A stretch of 64,000 nt of DNA from assembly GCA_038380435.1 (NCBI GenBank), contig JAWZYU010000025.1:31286707-31350706 (forward strand), given 5' to 3'. The notes under the pieces are model-generated. The model searched no databases, had not been told where the DNA came from, and was given only the letters and a program-made list of their open reading frames with translations. Numbering within the stretch: position 1 is the stretch's first letter; every line of letters starts with the position of its first letter. This document shows positions 1 to 10,691 of the stretch, piece by piece. A program made the position numbers and the translations under genes. The stretch comes from Ryuthela nishihirai (taxonomy: Eukaryota; Arthropoda; Arachnida; Araneae; Heptathelidae).

Positions 1-286
1 GGACCCACTGGAATAGCTGTTGGGAGACAGATGGTAGCCTCCCGTCAAGGCCATCCAGCGTGTTCTCTAACGTGCACAGGGTATGGCTCTCCCGCACACG
101 GGACCACGGCTTAACGTCCCATCCGACGGACGGCGGCCTTTCCAAGCCCATCGGTGTCCCCTACTGACCGTGGGCAGGGCGGGGAATTTTGCGGAGATAA
201 ATCTCAACGCTGACCCAGCTGGGACTCGAACCTGGGAACTACAGATTACGAGCCTGGCGCGCTACCGACTGAGCCACCCCCGCCCC
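1..286 (-). mobile_element. SINE1 copy cut by window start
   Basis: Antisense copy that includes the body and the complete tRNA-like head, whose complement ends at GAGCCACCCCCGCCCC. The 3' tail lies outside the window. Frames over 60 codons here are SINE by-products. Confidence 0.9.
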
Positions 287-633
287 TGTATGAATAGTAA
301 TAAGGTGCTAAGTTCTTCTGAAGATATACTGATGAAGATTAGTGTTGGTTGACTTTAGTTTTGTATAAATGTTTCTATTCATACTTTTCTAATAAATTAC
401 ATTATTTTAGAATTATAATTGTTAAATACTATTTTTGAACTCGCGCTTAGTTTCCATCCGTTTAATTCTTAACAATATTTTGAAAAATTTTTGCATTTGT
501 TGCCAAAGGTTAATCAGTTGGTGATTTTATAAGAGTAAAATTTGCTGATTTATTTATCAAGTAAATTATTTAAATTGTCATACTTCATGTAAATAACAAC
601 ATTTTGATTTATGTGTCACCGTCAAAGTTTGAA
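287..633. other. AT-rich unassigned stretch
   Basis: No SINE, LINE or tandem structure is recognised and no substantial open frame is present. It separates a SINE1 head from the palindrome-bearing DNA element. Confidence 0.5.
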
Positions 634-1566
634 ATCCGGCATTCTATAGAATGCCTAAAACTAGCCGGCAATGTATGAAACAATTCATATTTCACACATT
701 TCCTAGGCATTCTATAGAATGCCAAAAGGCAAATCGGCAAAGTATAAAATACTCCCGGCAGTGATGTTTAATGTCGCAATGCGAGTCACGTGACTCTCGA
801 CGCTCGCCTCAAACAGATTGCCAGAGCACTCAGTCCAATTCGAATTGACCAGTAAATGTTCCCCTGGGTCCCCTATAGTCTCACCCTGATTGCCAGATCC
901 GCCAGTCCCTAGTTTCGGTAAAAAAGAGCGCCGTAGTTGGTCACTTTGGACACCAAAAAGACACCCTTCCATTCAGAAAAGCGCCCCCTAGCGTTGTAAG
1001 AGTGTAAAAGAGGGTTGCCTCAATAGGGATCCCAAAGTTTGAGAACCCTAGCTTCCATAGAAAGAGAGTTAAGGTCAAAAAACAGATTAAAAAAAGTCAT
1101 CAAAAAACGACATATCACAAGCATCTCGGAACTCCACTGAAATAGATTAGACAAGTAGTAAAGTGAAATACGAGTATCCTAACTCGAATTGCAAACTTCG
1201 AATATTCAACACTTTACTGATTCGTTCTCACTTGGCTTTACCTCATTTGGGGCGTTTTTTATAATGCGGACGACAGATTCATTACAGGTTATGATGTTAA
1301 TATTTCTGGCGGTAGTTCAGCAATGGTATTTTTCTCTTTTTGTAGAAAAATCCCGTATCTTATATTTTGTACTTCTTACATTTTCACATGCATCTTTTCA
1401 ATAAAAGTCTTTTTCATACCTTGCCGAAATAGTATTTGTCATTCTATATAATGCCTAGGGAAAGTATGTAATAATTCTCATATTTCATACATTGCCTAAA
1501 AACGCCAGGTATTCTATAGAATGCCTAGGCATTCTATAGAATGCCGGCTTTTCATACATTGCCGGT
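634..1566. mobile_element. Putative non-autonomous DNA transposon with palindromic end boxes
   Basis: Both ends carry the 18-bp perfect palindrome GGCATTCTATAGAATGCC: at 638-655 and 706-723 on the left, at 1528-1545 on the right, with one- or few-base variants at 1508-1525 and 1439-1456. A second motif, CCGGCAATGTATGAAA, lies next to the left boxes and recurs as its reverse complement near 1550-1565, so the ends are inverted repeats built from modules. The ~700-bp interior (724-1438) has no transposase-like frame. Reading it as one ~930-bp element is an inference from end symmetry; I found no flanking target duplication and cannot name the superfamily. Confidence 0.6.
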
Positions 1567-1658
1567 AACATATGTATTAAATAAACTCATTTTAACATAA
1601 GTTGGATTGTTTCTAACACACCACACAGTACTATCAAAGAATTCTTAACAAAATTCCG

Positions 1659-1954
1659 TTCCGCAAAATTCCCCGCCGTGCCCACGGTCAGTAGGGGACA
1701 CCGATGGGCTTGGAAAAGCCGCCGTCCGTCGGATGGTACGTTAAGCCGTGGCCCCGTGTGTGGGAGAGCCATACCCTGTGCACGTTAAAGAACACGCTGG
1801 ATGGCCTTGACGGGAGGCTACCATCTGTCTCCCAACAGCTGTTCCAGTGGGTTCCCTGCCCCAACCTTCTCTGAGCCTTCGGGGTCCATGTGACCTGGCC
1901 ATTTAGCCCATGGTGTGCAAAAAAGTGCCGCTCAGAGGTAAAACAACCCAACCC
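1659..1954 (+). mobile_element. SINE1, 5'-truncated copy with TSD
   Basis: Lacks the whole tRNA head and starts in the body at the CCGCAAAATTCCCCGCC motif, yet a perfect 12-bp duplication AACAAAATTCCG flanks it (1647-1658 and 1955-1966). Truncation at the 5' end plus a TSD is what target-primed reverse transcription gives, so this copy inserted already headless and has no promoter of its own. Confidence 0.9.
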
Positions 1955-1966
1955 AACAAAATTCCG

Positions 1967-2531
1967 CAACAATAAATTCCTTAATTTTTATTGTTTAAAT
2001 CATTTTTCAACAACCCGTTTGGCTATTGCGAACTAGCTCGATGACACCATTGTTTATGAATCACACAGTTTGTAGCTGAAATAACGCAATTATCAGTTTG
2101 TTAACAACAATGCAACATACATAAAACAGAAAAAACACTCATAAAAGCGGAGTGTTACACTCTACCTAATGGAATATTTCAATTATTTCGCGACTTGGTG
2201 ATCAGTTTGGTAAATTAAAAAAACTTCTTCTTGTTCACGTGAGAGACTATTCGAACTTACGTTCATTACGAATGTTTGGCGATGCTCATTAAATACCCAT
2301 TAAGTCTTCATTGAGAAATGATCTCAACATCAATTTCCTTGCCGCCGAGATTATTATCAATGACCATTCCTGTCACGGATGAGCAGGCCACCTAGTTTTC
2401 GATTAAAGCAGATGAGCTGAAATTCAATCCAATGAATAAAATGATGCAAACTGAGGCACAGATTGCTATCCCCCCCCCCAAATATTAACAATAAAATTAT
2501 AGACTAAGAAGCAGAATTAACTTTAACTTCA
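1967..2531. other. Unassigned unique sequence
   Basis: AT-rich with no recognised repeat or gene. A C-homopolymer run lies near 2470-2479. Confidence 0.5.
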
Positions 2532-2543
2532 TCTTCTAGAAAG

Positions 2544-2926
2544 ATTGGGTTGTTTCACCTCTGAGCGGCACTTTTTTGCACACCATTGGCTAAATGGCCA
2601 GGTCACATGGACCCCGAAGGCTCAGAGAAGGTTGGGGGAGGGGACCCACTGGAACAGCTGTTGGTAGACAGATGGTAGCCTCCCGTCAAGGCCATCCAGC
2701 GTGTTCTTTAACGCGCACAGGGTATGGTTCTCCCGTATACGGAGCCACGGCTTAACGTCCCATTCGACGGACGGCGGCCTTTCCAAGCCCATCGGTGTCC
2801 CCTACTGACCGTGGGCAGGGCGGGAATTTTTGTGGAATAAATCTCAACGCTGACCCAGCTGGGACTCGAACCTGGGAACTACAGATTACGAGCCTGGCGC
2901 GCTACCGACTGAGCCACCCCCGCCCC
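2544..2926 (-). mobile_element. SINE1 full-length copy
   Basis: Flanked by TCTTCTAGAAAG (2532-2543) and TCTTCTATAAAG (2927-2938), a 12-bp TSD with one mismatch. Both box motifs are present on the minus strand near 2860-2920. Confidence 0.9.
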
Positions 2927-2938
2927 TCTTCTATAAAG

Positions 2939-3654
2939 AAGATGTGAGAAATTCACCATTATTCTCTTCCGCCTCCGCTAACCAAACAACAGTTAGCTAG
3001 AATATGCATTTACGGATAAAAAAGGGAATTTTATGGATTTCGAATTTTTTGTCACGGTTTATGGATTTTATTTGTTGTTTATGAATAGGAGCATGCGTGC
3101 TTTGGCACTCAGGTGGACACGTCGGAGCCTCGATGACGGCGCCACTGTAGGACACAACAGCCAAGGAAATGGGGCCAAGGAACGTTGGGTAGCTGGACTA
3201 CGTCATAGATATGATCTGGGGAAGGGGGAGGGGAAAGCACAGAGTGGGTCATGCAGCCATTTAGTTCCCTTGACATACATGTACGCGCATAAACTTTAGC
3301 TTTTAGACAACACGTGTGTGCATATTTTCGCACCGCCCACGAATTTTCTTGACTGTTAATGGAACATTGAGGAATTTCTGATCTCCCTGAAAAGGTTGTC
3401 CTTTGGCAGACGGAGCGATATGGTTTATGGTCATTTATGATTTCAAGTGCTTGTTAAAAACTGAGTTGATCAGTAATTTTCTCGTTGAAGATACGTTTAA
3501 TTTAATAGTTGAATTAATCCGTACAATTTCCAAAACTTGCACTCTAAAATTCTGAATATATGGAAATTCTGAGGCAACCTTACAGTGAAAAAAAGAAGAT
3601 CAACAAGATTTAGAGTTAAAGGTTCGGTTTCTGACAGGCTGGGACATTGTCCGA
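2939..3654. other. Unassigned, partly GC-rich stretch
   Basis: 3090-3350 is more GC-rich than the surroundings and is not found elsewhere in the window. Overlapping frames of 88 codons (plus) and 74 codons (minus) show no recognisable domain, so no gene is called. Confidence 0.4.
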
Positions 3655-3676
3655 TCCCTCCTTCTCGTGGTACAGG

Positions 3677-4058
3677 GGCGGGGGTGGCTCAGTCGGTAGC
3701 GCGTCAGGCTCGTAATCTGTAGTTCACAGGTTCGAGTCCCAGCTGGGTCAGCGTTGAGATTTATCTCCGCAAAATTCCCCGCCCTGCCCACGGTCAGTAG
3801 GGGACACCGATGGGCTTGGAAAGGCCGCCGTCTGTCGGATGGGACGTTAAGCCGTGACCCGTGTGCGGGAGAGCCATACCCTGTGCACGTTAAAGAACAC
3901 GCTGGATGGCCTTGACGGGAGGCTACCATCTGTCTCCCAACAGCTATTCCAGTGAGTCTCCTCCCCCAACCTTCTCTCAGCCTTCGGGGTCCATGTGACC
4001 TGGCCATTTAGCCCATGGTGTGCAAAAAAGTGCCGCTCAGAGGTAAAACAACCCAACC
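3677..4058 (+). mobile_element. SINE1 full-length copy
   Basis: A 13-bp TSD CTCGTGGTACAGG flanks it (3664-3676 and 4059-4071). It splits a ~100-bp sequence that is repeated at 4340-4440 and near 26060-26190. Confidence 0.93.
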
Positions 4059-4339
4059 CTCGTGGTACAGGCCATTAGTACCTTTCAAAAGAGATATTCT
4101 TTTTTCGAAGGGAACAGAAGGGGAGGGAATTTCAGAACAAGAGAGGACACAGAGAATTTCAGAGAATGCAAATTTCATCAACAAATTATCTTTTTCGTTA
4201 CAATGGGTTGTTTGAAATCTGAGTGGCACTTTTATTTTTGCAGATAATTGACTAATTAGCTAGGTGTACCAAGGTGTACCTACTGTGTACCAATCTCCGG
4301 TGATAATGCACGGAAGTGGCCAGGTCTAGCACTCGATGT

Positions 4340-4440
4340 CCGACCGCTCCTTCTCGTGCTGCAGACCGCTAGTACCTTTCAAAAAAGATATTCTTTTCCG
4401 AAAGGGAATAGAAGGAGAGGGCTGCGAGATCAATGTGGCT
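4340..4440 (+). repeat. Second copy of a ~100-bp dispersed repeat
   Basis: CTCCTTCTCGTG, then AGTACCTTTCAAAA, GATATTCTTTT and a GAAAGGGAATAGAAGGAGAGG run match the sequence around 3655-4150 once the SINE1 there is removed. The same motifs recur at about 26110-26190. Origin unknown. Confidence 0.6.
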
Positions 4441-4768
4441 ACTCAGGGCCGGACATATGCATAAGCTAACTAAGCTACAGCTTAGGGCCTCATGATGGGC
4501 TTCAAAAAGAATGCATTATAACCAAGGTGATTCATTGTGTAGAAGTGTTTATTGTGTAGAAGTCGGGAATTTGTGTTATTATATAATTTCTAATTATAAC
4601 TACTAAGTATTTCACCAAACCAGTTACATGTTTGTTTATTTAAGTAGAAGAGTCAGAATAATAAATATATAAATTTCGATTTTCAAAAATTTTAGGGCCA
4701 CTTTACTTGACCTGGGCCTCCGAAAGTCAAATTCCGGCCCTTGGTCTACTGATTTGATTATCTATGGA

Positions 4769-5002
4769 TTGGGTTGGGTTGTTTTACCTCTGAACGGCAC
4801 TTTTTTGCACACCATGGGCTAAATGGTCAGGTCACATGGACCCCGAAGGCTCAGAGAAGGTTGCGGGAGAGGATCCACTGGAACAGCTGTGGGGAGACAG
4901 ATGGTAGCCTCCCATTAAGGCCATCCAGCGTGTTCTTTAACGTGCACAGGGTATACTCTCCCGCACACGGGACTACGGCTTAACGTCCCATCCGACGGAC
5001 GC
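4769..5002 (-). mobile_element. SINE1, 5'-truncated copy
   Basis: The antisense tail and body are present. Homology stops at the CATCCGACGGACG core and the tRNA head is absent. Confidence 0.85.
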
Positions 5003-5154
5003 AAAACCTCGCAATAACCAAGACCTCGACATAAACAGTCGCGAGCGAAAAATTCTCTCACAAGGAGAAGTCGCAGTCGCGAATTGTGTGCACCACTGAT
5101 TTAGATGGAAATAACTTGCACTCTATATTGCTTTTTAGATGCTTCAGCTTTATT

Positions 5155-5850
5155 AGATTATTAGATATTAAAGTTTTATGCTTTTTTAGACCGAAACAAT
5201 TTGCACTAATTTTATTTAGACGGAAAGAAATTGCACTTACTTTGCTTAGACGGAAAGAAATTACACTTACTCTACTGAGACGAAGAGAAATTGCACTTAC
5301 TCTACTAAGACGAAAGGAAATTTCACCTACTCTATTTAGACGGAAAGAAATTTCACCTACTTTATTGCGACGGAAACAATTTGCACTAATTTTATTTAGA
5401 CGGAAATAAATTGCACTTTTTTTTGTGACGGAAAGAAATTGCACTTAAATTATTGAGACGAAAAGAAATTGCGCTTATTCTATTTAGACGGAAAAAAATT
5501 GCACCTACATTATTTAGACGGAAAAAAATTGCACCTACTTTATTTAGATGGAAAAAAATTGCATCTATTTTATTCCGACGGAAACAATTTGCCCTTCATT
5601 TAGGCGAAATAATTTGCGCTTCAGTCAGGCAGAAATAATTTGTACTTACTTTATTGAAGGCTGAAACAATTAGCACTTACTTTAGTGAGACGGAAAGAAA
5701 ATGTCCTTACTTTATTGAGACGGAAACAATTAGCACTTACTTTAATAAGACGGAAAGAAAATGCACTTTCTTTATTGAAACGGAAACAATTTGTACTTAC
5801 TTTAGTGAGAAGAAAAAAACTCTCACTTTATTAAGACGGAACAAACCCAA
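5155..5850. repeat. 30-bp minisatellite array
   Basis: About 23 imperfect units with the core TTAGACGGAAAGAAATTGCA followed by a CTTACTTTAT-like part. The unit length is a multiple of three, so several frames stay open on both strands and give repetitive pseudo-peptides of the form R-R-K-E-I-A-L-T-L-L. That is the expected result of the period, not evidence for a protein. A stray unit occurs at about 7088-7109. Confidence 0.9.
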
Positions 5851-6118
5851 AATGATCCGCGGGTCACTCTAATAGGGTACTGGGGACCGTATGGAGCCGA
5901 CCAATAACTAGATGATTCCAGTTGTTAATATTAATTTTTGAAGTCTAATAATATCAATGCTAAAAAGTTCCATCAATGTAACAAATTATATAATTTTGTC
6001 CAAAATTGCTATCTTACCATTATAATGTTTCGTGAACTTTAATTAGAAACCAACCATAACCAAGCAACCATAAAGAGATAAATTCAACCGAAACTTAGTA
6101 AAGAGCCAATAAGAGGGG

Positions 6119-6376
6119 AGAAGCCTCTGGTCACAAGGACTCCGAGGGCTCCTGGTCACAAGGACTCCGAGGGCTCCTGGTCACAAGGACTGGAGGGAGA
6201 GGATCCCTTGGACACATCCGACTGACGGCAGCCTTTCCATGCCGATCGGTGTCCCCTACTGACCGTGGACAGGGCGGGGAGTTTCGAAGAGATAAATCTC
6301 AACGCTGGCCCAGCTGGGTCTTGAACCAGGGAACCAGCAGACTATGAGTTGGCGCGCTACCGACTGAGCCATCCCC
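6119..6376 (-). mobile_element. SINE1, old diverged copy with internal triplication
   Basis: The body and head are recognisable but diverged. The tail-side motif CTGGTCACAAGGACTCCGAG occurs in direct repeats across about 6125-6200, a local duplication within the SINE. Confidence 0.75.
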
Positions 6377-6691
6377 AAAATATACATATGGAGAAGAGCA
6401 ATAGAAAAACTCTATGAATTAGACAAATCGTTTAAGTAAGGATTTAAAATTGTTTGTTGAAAAATATTGGAAGAAATGAGCCAGATTCAGCACATTGATT
6501 ACTTATTTCATGAGTGTGAAATTCTATTGCAATGAGCCGTGCACGGGCCTTTCTGTAAACTAAATTAGGCGGATAAAAATTGTTTTCAGCTTTCTGCGCG
6601 TTTGCCTTTGCTTGCCACTGCCCTATATTCATAAAGTAAGAAAACTCGCGCGCATGAAATGCAATTTAGACTAGTTTTTTTATTTATATAA

Positions 6692-6888
6692 GCATTGCCG
6701 AGTGGTTAGCGCGCTTGGCTACTGATCTAAGGGACCTGGGTTCGAGCCCCGGGTAAGGTATGGATGTGCGTTGTTTTTCTGCTGAGGTCCTGCCATCCTC
6801 TCAGATCTTATACTATGGCATATAAACTGACAGGCCCCTGTCAGACCTCTGTGGCAAGCAGCTGCTTGAGGGGGTATTTATTTTTTAT
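6692..6888 (+). mobile_element. SINE2 copy
   Basis: Head with GCCGAGTGGTTAGCGCGCTT and box B GGTTCGAGCCC, then the body with CTGCTGAGGTCCTGCCATCC and the 3' GCAAGCAGCTGCTTGAGG palindrome before a T-rich tail. The first few bases of the head are replaced. Confidence 0.88.
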
Positions 6889-7145
6889 TTAAGCATTGTT
6901 GGGATACTTTCCGAACATATCAGTTTCTTATTTTACAATTAACTTTGAAGTCTGTAGTTTGACTAATTTTTTAAAAATATTTTCTTTTGTAATGCATTAA
7001 CGACCTTATTTATAAGTGATTGATGTATTATTAATCCAGCTAGATTCTAAGTGTAGCAATGTAATCTATTTTTTCTTTCTTAAAAACGGCACTTACTTTA
7101 TTTAGACGGCCCAATCCCTTGGTCTCTTAACCACCCCTACCCCCT

Positions 7146-7194
7146 TGGGTGGTTTGGGTGGTTTTTCCTTTGAGTGGCACTTTGTTTCGCAACA
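7146..7194 (-). mobile_element. SINE1 3'-tail fragment
   Basis: A short diverged piece of the SINE1 tail (TTTGAGTGGCACTTTGTTTC) marks the lower-coordinate edge of the LINE at 7195-12860. Confidence 0.55.
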
Positions 7195-7414
7195 GATTGT
7201 AATGTTTCAAATTATTTTAAGTTAGTGATGCCAGTGGTTCCATATATCGTTATTCCATATCTGTTTAAAGATTCACAAATTGCCTTGTAGACCATAAAGC
7301 AAACGCCGTAAGTTGCAATTTGTAAATTTTAGTGGAGCGATATCTGACATTTTCACATAGTTTCATAACATGAGTGTTCCATCGAAGGATTGAATCCAAA
7401 TTTAAATCTTGGTA

Positions 7415-7675
7415 CAGTCGCTCAAAAAAGTATCCGAACACTACGGTTGATTAAAGAATTCGGAAAAAATATCTGGCAACGATTTTTTTAGAAATTAGTG
7501 ATCTGGCAACCTTCGTGTTACGTAACACGAATTATTATGATTTAGTGATCTGGCAACCTTCGTGTTACGTAACACGAAGGTTGCCAGATCACTAATTTCT
7601 AAAAAAATCGTTGCCAGATATTTTGTCTGAATTCTTTAATCAACCATAGTGTTCGGATACTTTTTTGAGCGACTG
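7415..7675. mobile_element. Tc1/mariner-type foldback MITE
   Basis: Near-perfect palindromic element. The left end CAGTCGCTCAAAAAAGTATC and its complement at the right end are inverted repeats, flanked by a TA duplication (7413-7414 and 7676-7677). The centre repeats CCTTCGTGTTACGTAACACG. No transposase is encoded. It interrupts the RT thumb of the LINE relic. Confidence 0.92.
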
Positions 7676-7994
7676 TACTTCAAATTATCTACCAATTCAA
7701 TGCTATGACAATCACAAATATTTTTTTAAGTTTTGGATTTATATATACTATTTATATTGCGGGTCTTAATTACACGGTCTGATGTATTCAAAGTACCCGG
7801 TGAGTTGAAGATCATCCATTTAGTTTTATTGTTATTTATATACATTAAGATTCAGCCATCTCACCAAGCAATTATAGTCATCCTGTATATTTCTTTTTAG
7901 CTGCATCCACGTCGCAATTGCTGTTAAAAATAATTATTTCTTTATGCTGATGATACCGTTCACTTTTTAATTTAGTCATATCATTAATATATTA

Positions 7995-8205
7995 AGCCGT
8001 TCCTTGGCCGAATGGTTAGCGTACTTGGCTACTGATCTAAGGGATCTGGGTTCGTGCCCCGGATAAGGTATGGACGTTCGTGTTGTTTTTCTGCTGAGGT
8101 CCTGCCATCCTCACAGACAGACCTTCTACTATGGTGTATAAACTGAGAGGTTCCTGTCAGACCTCTGTGGCAAGCAGCTGCTTGAGGGGGATTTATCTAT
8201 TTTAC
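7995..8205 (+). mobile_element. SINE2, reference copy with TSD
   Basis: A perfect 12-bp TSD ATTAATATATTA flanks it (7983-7994 and 8206-8217). Box A TGGCCGAATGG lies at 8005-8015 and the box B region GGTTCGTGCCC at 8049-8059. The 3' module contains a self-complementary GCAAGCAGCTGCTTG. It has inserted into the RT coding sequence of the LINE relic. Autonomous movement is impossible, so it must use LINE machinery (family knowledge). Confidence 0.92.
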
Positions 8206-8526
8206 ATTAATATATTAGGAGGAACAACAAGGGTCCAAGTATAGAACCTTGTGGAACTCCAACGTTTCCTTTTCTTTCACTACTTAATGCATTTCCAATT
8301 TTGGTTATAATAATCCTTATTACTTAGCAAATTTTTGACCCATGTAGGAGCTGTCCCTCTAATTTCATAGTTTTCAAGTTTCGAAAATAGTATATTGCGA
8401 TCCAATGTGTCGAATGCTTTACTGGAATCGAGAAACAGAGCAGCAACCTTTTCTCCATAGTTCAAGGCTTTATTAACACATTCTGCAAAATTAGACGGTA
8501 GAGTTATAGTACTTTTTCCCTTCTGG

Positions 8527-8892
8527 AAGGGGCGGGCGTGGCTCAGTCGGTAGCGCGCCAGGTTCGTAATCTGTAGTTCCCAGGTTCGAGTCCCAGTTGG
8601 GCCAGTGTTGAGATTTATCTCCGCAAAATTCCCCGCCGACACCGATGGGCTTGGAAACACCGCCGTCCGTCGGATGGGACGTTAAACCGTGGCTCCGTGT
8701 ATGGGAGAGCCACACCCTGTGCACGTTAAAGAACACGCTGGATGGCCTTGACGGGAGGCTACCATCTGTCTCCCAACAGCTGTTCCAGTGGGTTCCCTCT
8801 TTCAACCTTCTCTGAGCCTTCGGGGTCCATGTGACCTGGCCATTTAGCCCATGGTGCGCAAAAAAGTGCCGCTCAGAGGTAAAACAACGCAA
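8527..8892 (+). mobile_element. SINE1 copy with small body deletion
   Basis: Full head and tail. About 25 bp are missing where CCCCGCC runs directly into GACACCGATGGG near 8630-8645. It abuts the RT fragment ending at 8526. Confidence 0.9.
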
Positions 8893-8965
8893 ACAGCAAT
8901 CCAAACCCTTCTGATAGCCACATTGCCTACTAGAGTTAATGTTGTATTTTATGAGAAAGCTACGG

Positions 8966-9340
8966 GTTGGGTTGTTTTACCTCTGAGCGGCACTTTTTTG
9001 CACACCATGTGCTAAATGGCCAAGTCACAAGGACTCCAAAGGCTCAGAGAAGGTTGGGGGAGGGGACCCACTGGAACAGCTGTTGGGAGACAGATGGTAG
9101 CCTCCCGTCAAGGCCATCCAGCGTGTTGTTTAAGGTGCACAGGGTATGGCTCTCCCACAGACGGGGCCACGGCTTAACGTCCCATCCGACGGACGGCGGC
9201 CTTTCCAAGCCCATCGGTGTCCCCTACTGACCGTGGGCAGGGTGGGGAATTTTGCGGAGATAAATCTCAACACTGATCCAGCTGGGACTCGAACCTGGTA
9301 ACTACAGATCACGAGCCTGGCGCGCTACCGACTGCGCTAC
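8966..9340 (-). mobile_element. SINE1 copy at the start of a segmental duplication
   Basis: Complete antisense copy. Its head end runs into GCGCTACCGACTACCCCCTT, a junction repeated at about 13455-13475. Confidence 0.9.
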
Positions 9341-9344
9341 CGAC

Positions 9345-9690
9345 TACCCCCTTCGAAAGGGGACTTATCGTTGGAACACAATGGCTAGGAGCGTCTGTAA
9401 CGGAGGTGATGGAACTCAGCGAAAATTACGGGCAGAATATCCGAAGTGAATGTATGGAGAATGGGCACGGTCTCAAACCGTCCACCAATCGTAGCGTGAG
9501 GGAAAAGGCCCTGACAGACAGGCGTTTGTTGGTACGAACTGTACGGCAAAGCAGAGTTGCTTCGGTTCATTAGAAAGGATGACAGATAACGGTATTTCAA
9601 AACCCATTCCAACGATACGCAGAGAATTAAAAACTTTGAAATTTCGGAACTGTAGCAGGATACATACGACGAAGTATTGGTGGTGTTTAT
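9345..9690 (+). pseudogene. Tc1-like transposase N-terminal fragment (copy 1)
   Basis: Broken plus-strand reading frames resemble the helix-turn-helix (HTH) half of Tc1-type transposases: a start like IVGTQWLGASVTEVMEL, then TDRRLLVRTVRQSR, then IPTIRRELKTLKF. The order and spacing fit the family (HTH, basic linker, then the R-R-E-L motif). Frameshifts separate the parts and the catalytic DDE half is absent. An almost identical fragment lies at 13466-13812, so the pair spread by segmental duplication. The family assignment rests on short motifs. Confidence 0.6.
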
Positions 9691-9699
9691 AATAATTTC

Positions 9700-9935
9700 A
9701 GGCAATGCATTGGGCCACTCCGAGTTCTTCTGGCTGTCTGTTTACAAATTCTACAGTTGGCCCTGTGAATGAAAAGTTGCCGTTTCCTGGTATATACCAT
9801 GCTGCGCCTACTGATATATTTTTTACCTTCTCCGTTCCTTCCGTAATACATTTTCGCAAATGAATACTGAAGCCGTTAAGTATAAATTGCAAATAAAGCA
9901 AAAAGAAAACTGTGAAATCTGTAACATTCTTTTTT
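9700..9935. other. Conserved unassigned segment between Tc1 fragment and SINE2 tail
   Basis: The minus strand is open through the peptide AAWYIPGNGNFSFTGPTVEF and reads on into a stop at 9698. It is nearly unchanged at 13810-14045. I do not recognise the peptide; conservation between the copies may simply reflect a recent duplication. Confidence 0.35.
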
Positions 9936-9941
9936 AGTAAA

Positions 9942-9985
9942 TAACCCCTCAAGCAGCTGCTTGCCACAGACGTCTGATAGCTATA
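9942..9985 (-). mobile_element. SINE2 3'-end fragment
   Basis: Antisense CCTCAAGCAGCTGCTTGCCA and part of the neighbouring body only. The same remnant recurs at about 14067-14100. Confidence 0.7.
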
Positions 9986-10004
9986 GAGGTTTGTGAGGGT
10001 TTTT

Positions 10005-10290
10005 TTGCACACAATGAGCTAAATGGCTGGCACAAGGACCCCGAAGGCTCAGAGAAGGTTAGAGAGAGGATACCCACTAGAACAGCTGTTGGGAGACAGA
10101 TGGTAGCCTCCCGTCAAGGCCATCCAGCGTGTTCTTTAACGTGCATAGGGTGTGGCTCTCCCATACACGGAGCCACGGTTTGACGTCCCATCCGACGGAC
10201 GGCGGTCTTTCCAAGCCCATCGGTGTCCCGTACTAACCGAGAACAGAGCAAGGAGTTTTGCGGAGATTAATCTCAACGCTGTCCCAGGCA
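10005..10290 (-). mobile_element. SINE1, diverged, head missing
   Basis: Tail and body of an older SINE1 subtype (GAGAACAGAGCAAGGAGTTT in place of the usual body). It ends at GTCCCAGGCAG where a new tail starts. Confidence 0.8.
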
Positions 10291-10691
10291 GAGTTGGGTT
10301 GTTTTACCTCTGAGCGGCACTTTTTTGCGCACAACACCGTTATTTAATAATGGCCAGGTCACAAGGACCCCGAAGGCTCAGAGAAGGTTAGAGAGAGGAT
10401 ACCCACTAGAACAGCTGTTGGGAGACAGATGGTAGCCTCCCGTCAAGGCCATCCAGCGTGTTCTTTAACGTGCATAGGGTGTGGCTCTCCCATACACGGA
10501 GCCACGGTTTGACGTCCCATCCGACGGACGGCGGTCTTTCCAAGCCCATCGGTGTCCCGTACTAACCGAGAACAGAGCAAGGAGTTTTGCGGAGATTAAT
10601 CTCAACGCTGTCCCAGGCAGAGTTGGGTTGTTTTACCTCTGAGCGGCACTTTTTTGCGCACAACACCGTTATTTAATAATGGCCAGGTCAC
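10034..10691. repeat. 329-bp tandem duplication of a SINE1 segment
   Basis: Two near-identical units, 10034-10362 and 10363-10691. Each joins a SINE1 body to the next SINE1 tail and the sequence ACACCGTTATTTAATAATGG. A diverged third body follows to 11007. Period measured from matched positions 10034/10363 and 10291/10620. Confidence 0.9.

Noticed and set aside
3600..4007. 135-codon minus frame, and similar frames in almost every SINE1 copy, as protein genes
   Set aside because: They follow the SINE1 sequence exactly, recur in all copies in both orientations, and contain the tRNA head in translation. They are by-products of a young GC-rich repeat.
5058..5444. 128-codon minus frame with coiled-coil-like periodicity
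   Set aside because: The periodicity is that of the 30-bp DNA repeat; the opposite strand is open as well.
5155..5850. CRISPR-like array
   Set aside because: Units are contiguous 30-bp tandem repeats without unique spacers, in a eukaryotic setting.
8280..8660. 126-codon minus frame as one protein
   Set aside because: The first part is SINE1 and the second a LINE RT fragment; the fusion frame is accidental.
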